A stretch of 23,443 bases of DNA from a virus. A program made the translations under genes and the position numbers. The stretch is from the IMG/VR virus record IMGVR_UViG_3300001850_000318, positions 1 to 23,443 of that record, one strand, 5' to 3'. Numbering within the stretch: the first letter of the stretch is position 1; every line of letters starts with the position of its first letter. The notes beneath the pieces were generated by a model. That model made no database searches. It was not told the origin of the DNA and worked only from the letters and a program-made list of their open reading frames with translations. This document shows, piece by piece, positions 22,242-23,443 of this stretch.

Positions 22242-22421
22242 TTAGTAGGTTCCTTTGTGACAATTACATTCTTTATAAATAATGGTTGGTTTCATGTTAT
22301 CTTTTACTTTTTTTAATTCTTCTGTCACAGGATCATTCCACATGGCAACTGCAAATCCAAGAATTACTCCAAATGCTGGCAGCAAAGATAAACCGATTTT
22401 CAGGAAAAAGTTATCATTCAT
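22242..22421 (-). CDS. 59-residue single-pass membrane protein
   Basis: The start is set at the ATG at 22421, with AAGGAG about eight bases upstream; a frame from 22463 would lie inside the previous gene. Residues about 6-28 (FLKIGLSLLPAFGVILGFAV) are hydrophobic, followed by a charged linker (EELKKVKDNMK) and a short CNCH end. The ATG overlaps the zinc-finger gene's stop by 4 nt. It could be a small membrane anchor, spanin-like or holin-accessory protein; nothing decides this. Confidence 0.65.
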   Translation of the reverse strand: MNDNFFLKIGLSLLPAFGVILGFAVAMWNDPVTEELKKVKDNMKPTIIYKECNCHKGTY

Positions 22422-22603
22422 TTCTTTTTGCTCCTTCTTAATCGCCTGAATATACAATTGCAAACTATGTTTTTCTTTAAGTTGAAATCTTTACACTTTT
22501 TGCTACAAAACCGTCTTCTTACTTCTTTTGGATTTTTCTTATCATAAAAAAATAATCTTTCACAAACAGGACACTTTCTTCTTGCACGATGACATGGTTT
22601 CAT
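22418..22603 (-). CDS. 61-residue zinc-finger-type protein
   Basis: Cys11, Cys14, Cys33 and Cys37 form CPVC-N18-CSKKC, with the helix after CSKKC, matching a small zinc-binding finger like those in phage and HNH-associated proteins ('C.vC...F........rfCS..C'). It is very basic (RRR, KKK, RRLRRSKKK), so it probably binds nucleic acid. Its ATG overlaps the stop of the DUF6496-type gene by 4 nt and its stop overlaps the next ATG by 4 nt, so all three are translated together. No independent SD is clear. Confidence 0.7.
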   Translation of the reverse strand: MKPCHRARRKCPVCERLFFYDKKNPKEVRRRFCSKKCKDFNLKKNIVCNCIFRRLRRSKKK

Positions 22604-22779
22604 TTCTTCTTCTTAGATTTTTTAGCCTTAGCTGGTCCTTTTTTGCCAACAGCCTTACTAGCTTTCCGAGCAACATTCAAGGCAATGGCTACCGCTTGCT
22701 TCTTTGACTTGCCAGCAGCCATTTCTTTCTTAATGTTGTGACCGATAGTCTTTTTGCTATAACCCTTTTTAAGTGGCAT
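22600..22779 (-). CDS. Small basic phage protein, DUF6496-type
   Basis: This 59-residue gene encodes MPLKKGYSKKTIGHNIKKEM, then AAGKSKKQAVAIALNVARK and a lysine-rich end (KAKKSKKKK). It matches the pattern of the short DUF6496-type proteins found in many phages and metagenomes ('MPLKKGkSkk.is.Ni..em.aGk..kQAvAIAl'), whose function is unknown. The ATG at 22779 follows GAGG about six bases upstream. The lysine-rich tail suggests nucleic-acid or capsid-interior binding. It is co-translated with the zinc-finger gene by a 4-nt overlap. Confidence 0.85.
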   Translation of the reverse strand: MPLKKGYSKKTIGHNIKKEMAAGKSKKQAVAIALNVARKASKAVGKKGPAKAKKSKKKK

Positions 22780-22789
22780 AATTCACCTC

Positions 22790-23161
22790 TTATTGTAAGA
22801 ATTTGAGTTTATAAATTCCGTGCTTAGTATCTGAAACAATGTCTTCAAGCAAATTGACCAAGTGACCATTTTTAGACATGTCAGACGCATAGTCGTCTTT
22901 CATCTCTTGTACAACAGTCAAAAAGTCATCTTCAAGATATTCAACAATGTCTTCTGGCTTCACGGGAGTGACAGAAAATCCTTTGATTTCCAAAAGACCA
23001 TCTGTTTGGACAATCTCGACAAAGCTGTCAAAATGATCAAGCATTGCATCATAAAGACCATTAAGAGCCTTATGGGCTGCATAAGAAGTAGTTTTCAAAT
23101 GAGCAATGTGAAGAATGTCACGACATGAAAGAAGCACAGAAGCGAAATCGGATGGTTTCAT
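22790..23161 (-). CDS. Ferritin-like DUF5856-type protein
   Basis: The 123-residue, mostly helical protein carries the family pattern HIAHLKTTSYAAHKALNGLY (residues 18-37), followed by DAMLDHFDSFVEIVQ. In DUF5856-type phage proteins the His/Asp/Glu positions resemble the metal-binding helices of ferritin/Dps folds. The rest (EDIVEYLEDDFLTVVQEMKD, then KNGHLVNLLEDIV) fits the closing helices. The role in phages is unknown; metal binding or DNA protection are possible. The ATG at 23161 follows GAGG. The -35 box of plus-strand module 4 begins 10 bases before its start codon, so the two could compete. Confidence 0.72.
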   Translation of the reverse strand: MKPSDFASVLLSCRDILHIAHLKTTSYAAHKALNGLYDAMLDHFDSFVEIVQTDGLLEIKGFSVTPVKPEDIVEYLEDDFLTVVQEMKDDYASDMSKNGHLVNLLEDIVSDTKHGIYKLKFLQ

Positions 23162-23170
23162 AGTTACCTC

Positions 23171-23228
23171 TTGACAAATCTAAAAACATAAACTAAACTA
23201 AAAAAAGTAACCCGTCCTAAGTTGACGG
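23171..23228 (+). promoter_or_regulatory. Promoter-hairpin module 4
   Basis: TTGACA (23171-23176), 17 nt, TAAACT (23194-23199), then 12 nt and CCGTC/GACGG (23212-23216 and 23224-23228) around loop CTAAGTT. It reads right, antisense to the minus-strand gene at the window edge; its target is outside the window. Confidence 0.72.
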
Positions 23229-23347
23229 ATAATTACCTCAAAAAAAAATAGCTGGCTGAAATACTGACGCTGTTAATCTTCGTATTTCATTTTACGGCGA
23301 ACCGGAGCAGGAAACAGCAAAAACGCCCGCCACTTGCCGTCACCAGC
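23229..23347. other. Intergenic region with a run of nine A and a GC-rich patch
   Basis: No gene with a start codon is seen in this gap. A run of A at 23238-23247 reads as T on the minus strand and could be the tail of a terminator for the edge gene, though no clean stem lies before it. The part at 23295-23345 is notably richer in G and C, and on the minus strand the frame of the edge gene stays open for 24 codons beyond its stop. Confidence 0.4.
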
Positions 23348-23443
23348 TTATGCCAAAATGTATTTAAGAGCCAATTTAAGCAAAAACATAATCGCAGCAG
23401 AACTCAATATTCCCTTTTTAATACTGTCAATATTAGGATCGCT
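23348..23443 (-). CDS. C-terminal 31 residues of a membrane-type protein (5' end outside window)
   Basis: The frame enters at the right edge and stops at a TAA at 23348-23350. It ends with SDPNIDSIKKGILSS, then a hydrophobic stretch AAIMFLLKLALKYILA, a short membrane-type helix at the C-terminus. Too little is visible to name it. Confidence 0.45.
   Translation of the reverse strand, partial: SDPNIDSIKKGILSSAAIMFLLKLALKYILA

Overview
The window is a stretch of an AT-rich double-stranded DNA tailed bacteriophage (or prophage) genome. The evidence is a lambda-type portal protein, a two-domain large terminase with a small-subunit candidate in front of it, a RusA-like resolvase, a 1680-residue repeat-built tail fibre, phage sigma-like proteins and several small proteins of phage-typical families. 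Both window ends cut through genes. No integrase, repressor, lysis cassette, tRNA or rRNA is visible, so the lifestyle is open. The host cannot be named; cysteine-rich virion proteins with a Cys-rich C-terminal module vaguely recall proteins of planctomycete genomes and their phages, which is only a hint.

Layout, left to right. (1) 1-7192, minus strand: a tightly packed operon read right to left, with many 1-4 nt overlaps. It runs RusA-like resolvase, four unrecognised probable virion proteins (two cysteine-rich), an 82-residue protein, portal, and a capsid-decoration-like protein with a fibre-like repeat tail that leaves the window. (2) 7193-8976, minus strand: a sigma-70-like factor (regions 2 and 4) and a four-gene set of small proteins closed by an intrinsic terminator. 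(3) 9035-13191, mostly plus strand: the early/replication region, holding a small unknown gene, a GC-rich small gene and a 222-residue gene on the opposite strand, a 688-residue protein resembling archaeo-eukaryotic-type primases, a short promoter-terminator unit, and an 87-residue protein that is essentially sigma region 2 alone. (4) 13190-20661, minus strand: PD-(D/E)XK-like nuclease, giant tail fibre, small terminase candidate, large terminase. (5) 20751-23443, minus strand: a cluster ending in a strong terminator, with a ferritin-like DUF5856-type protein, a DUF6496-type basic protein, a zinc finger, two small membrane proteins and a 395-residue probable virion protein.

The most unusual structure is regulatory. 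Four plus-strand copies of one module occur at 9035, 9625, 12586 and 23171: a sigma-70-like promoter (TTGACW, 16-17 nt spacer, TAnnnT), then 11-13 nt later a hairpin with a 4-5 bp stem and the conserved 7-nt loop CTWAGTT. The middle stem pair switches A-T to T-A with compensation. In addition, the primase-like and mini-sigma genes share a homologous leader hairpin that buries their Shine-Dalgarno sequence, and a perfect intrinsic terminator lies between the nearest promoters and the mini-sigma gene. Together these suggest a phage-specific circuit acting at transcription start, attenuation and translation.
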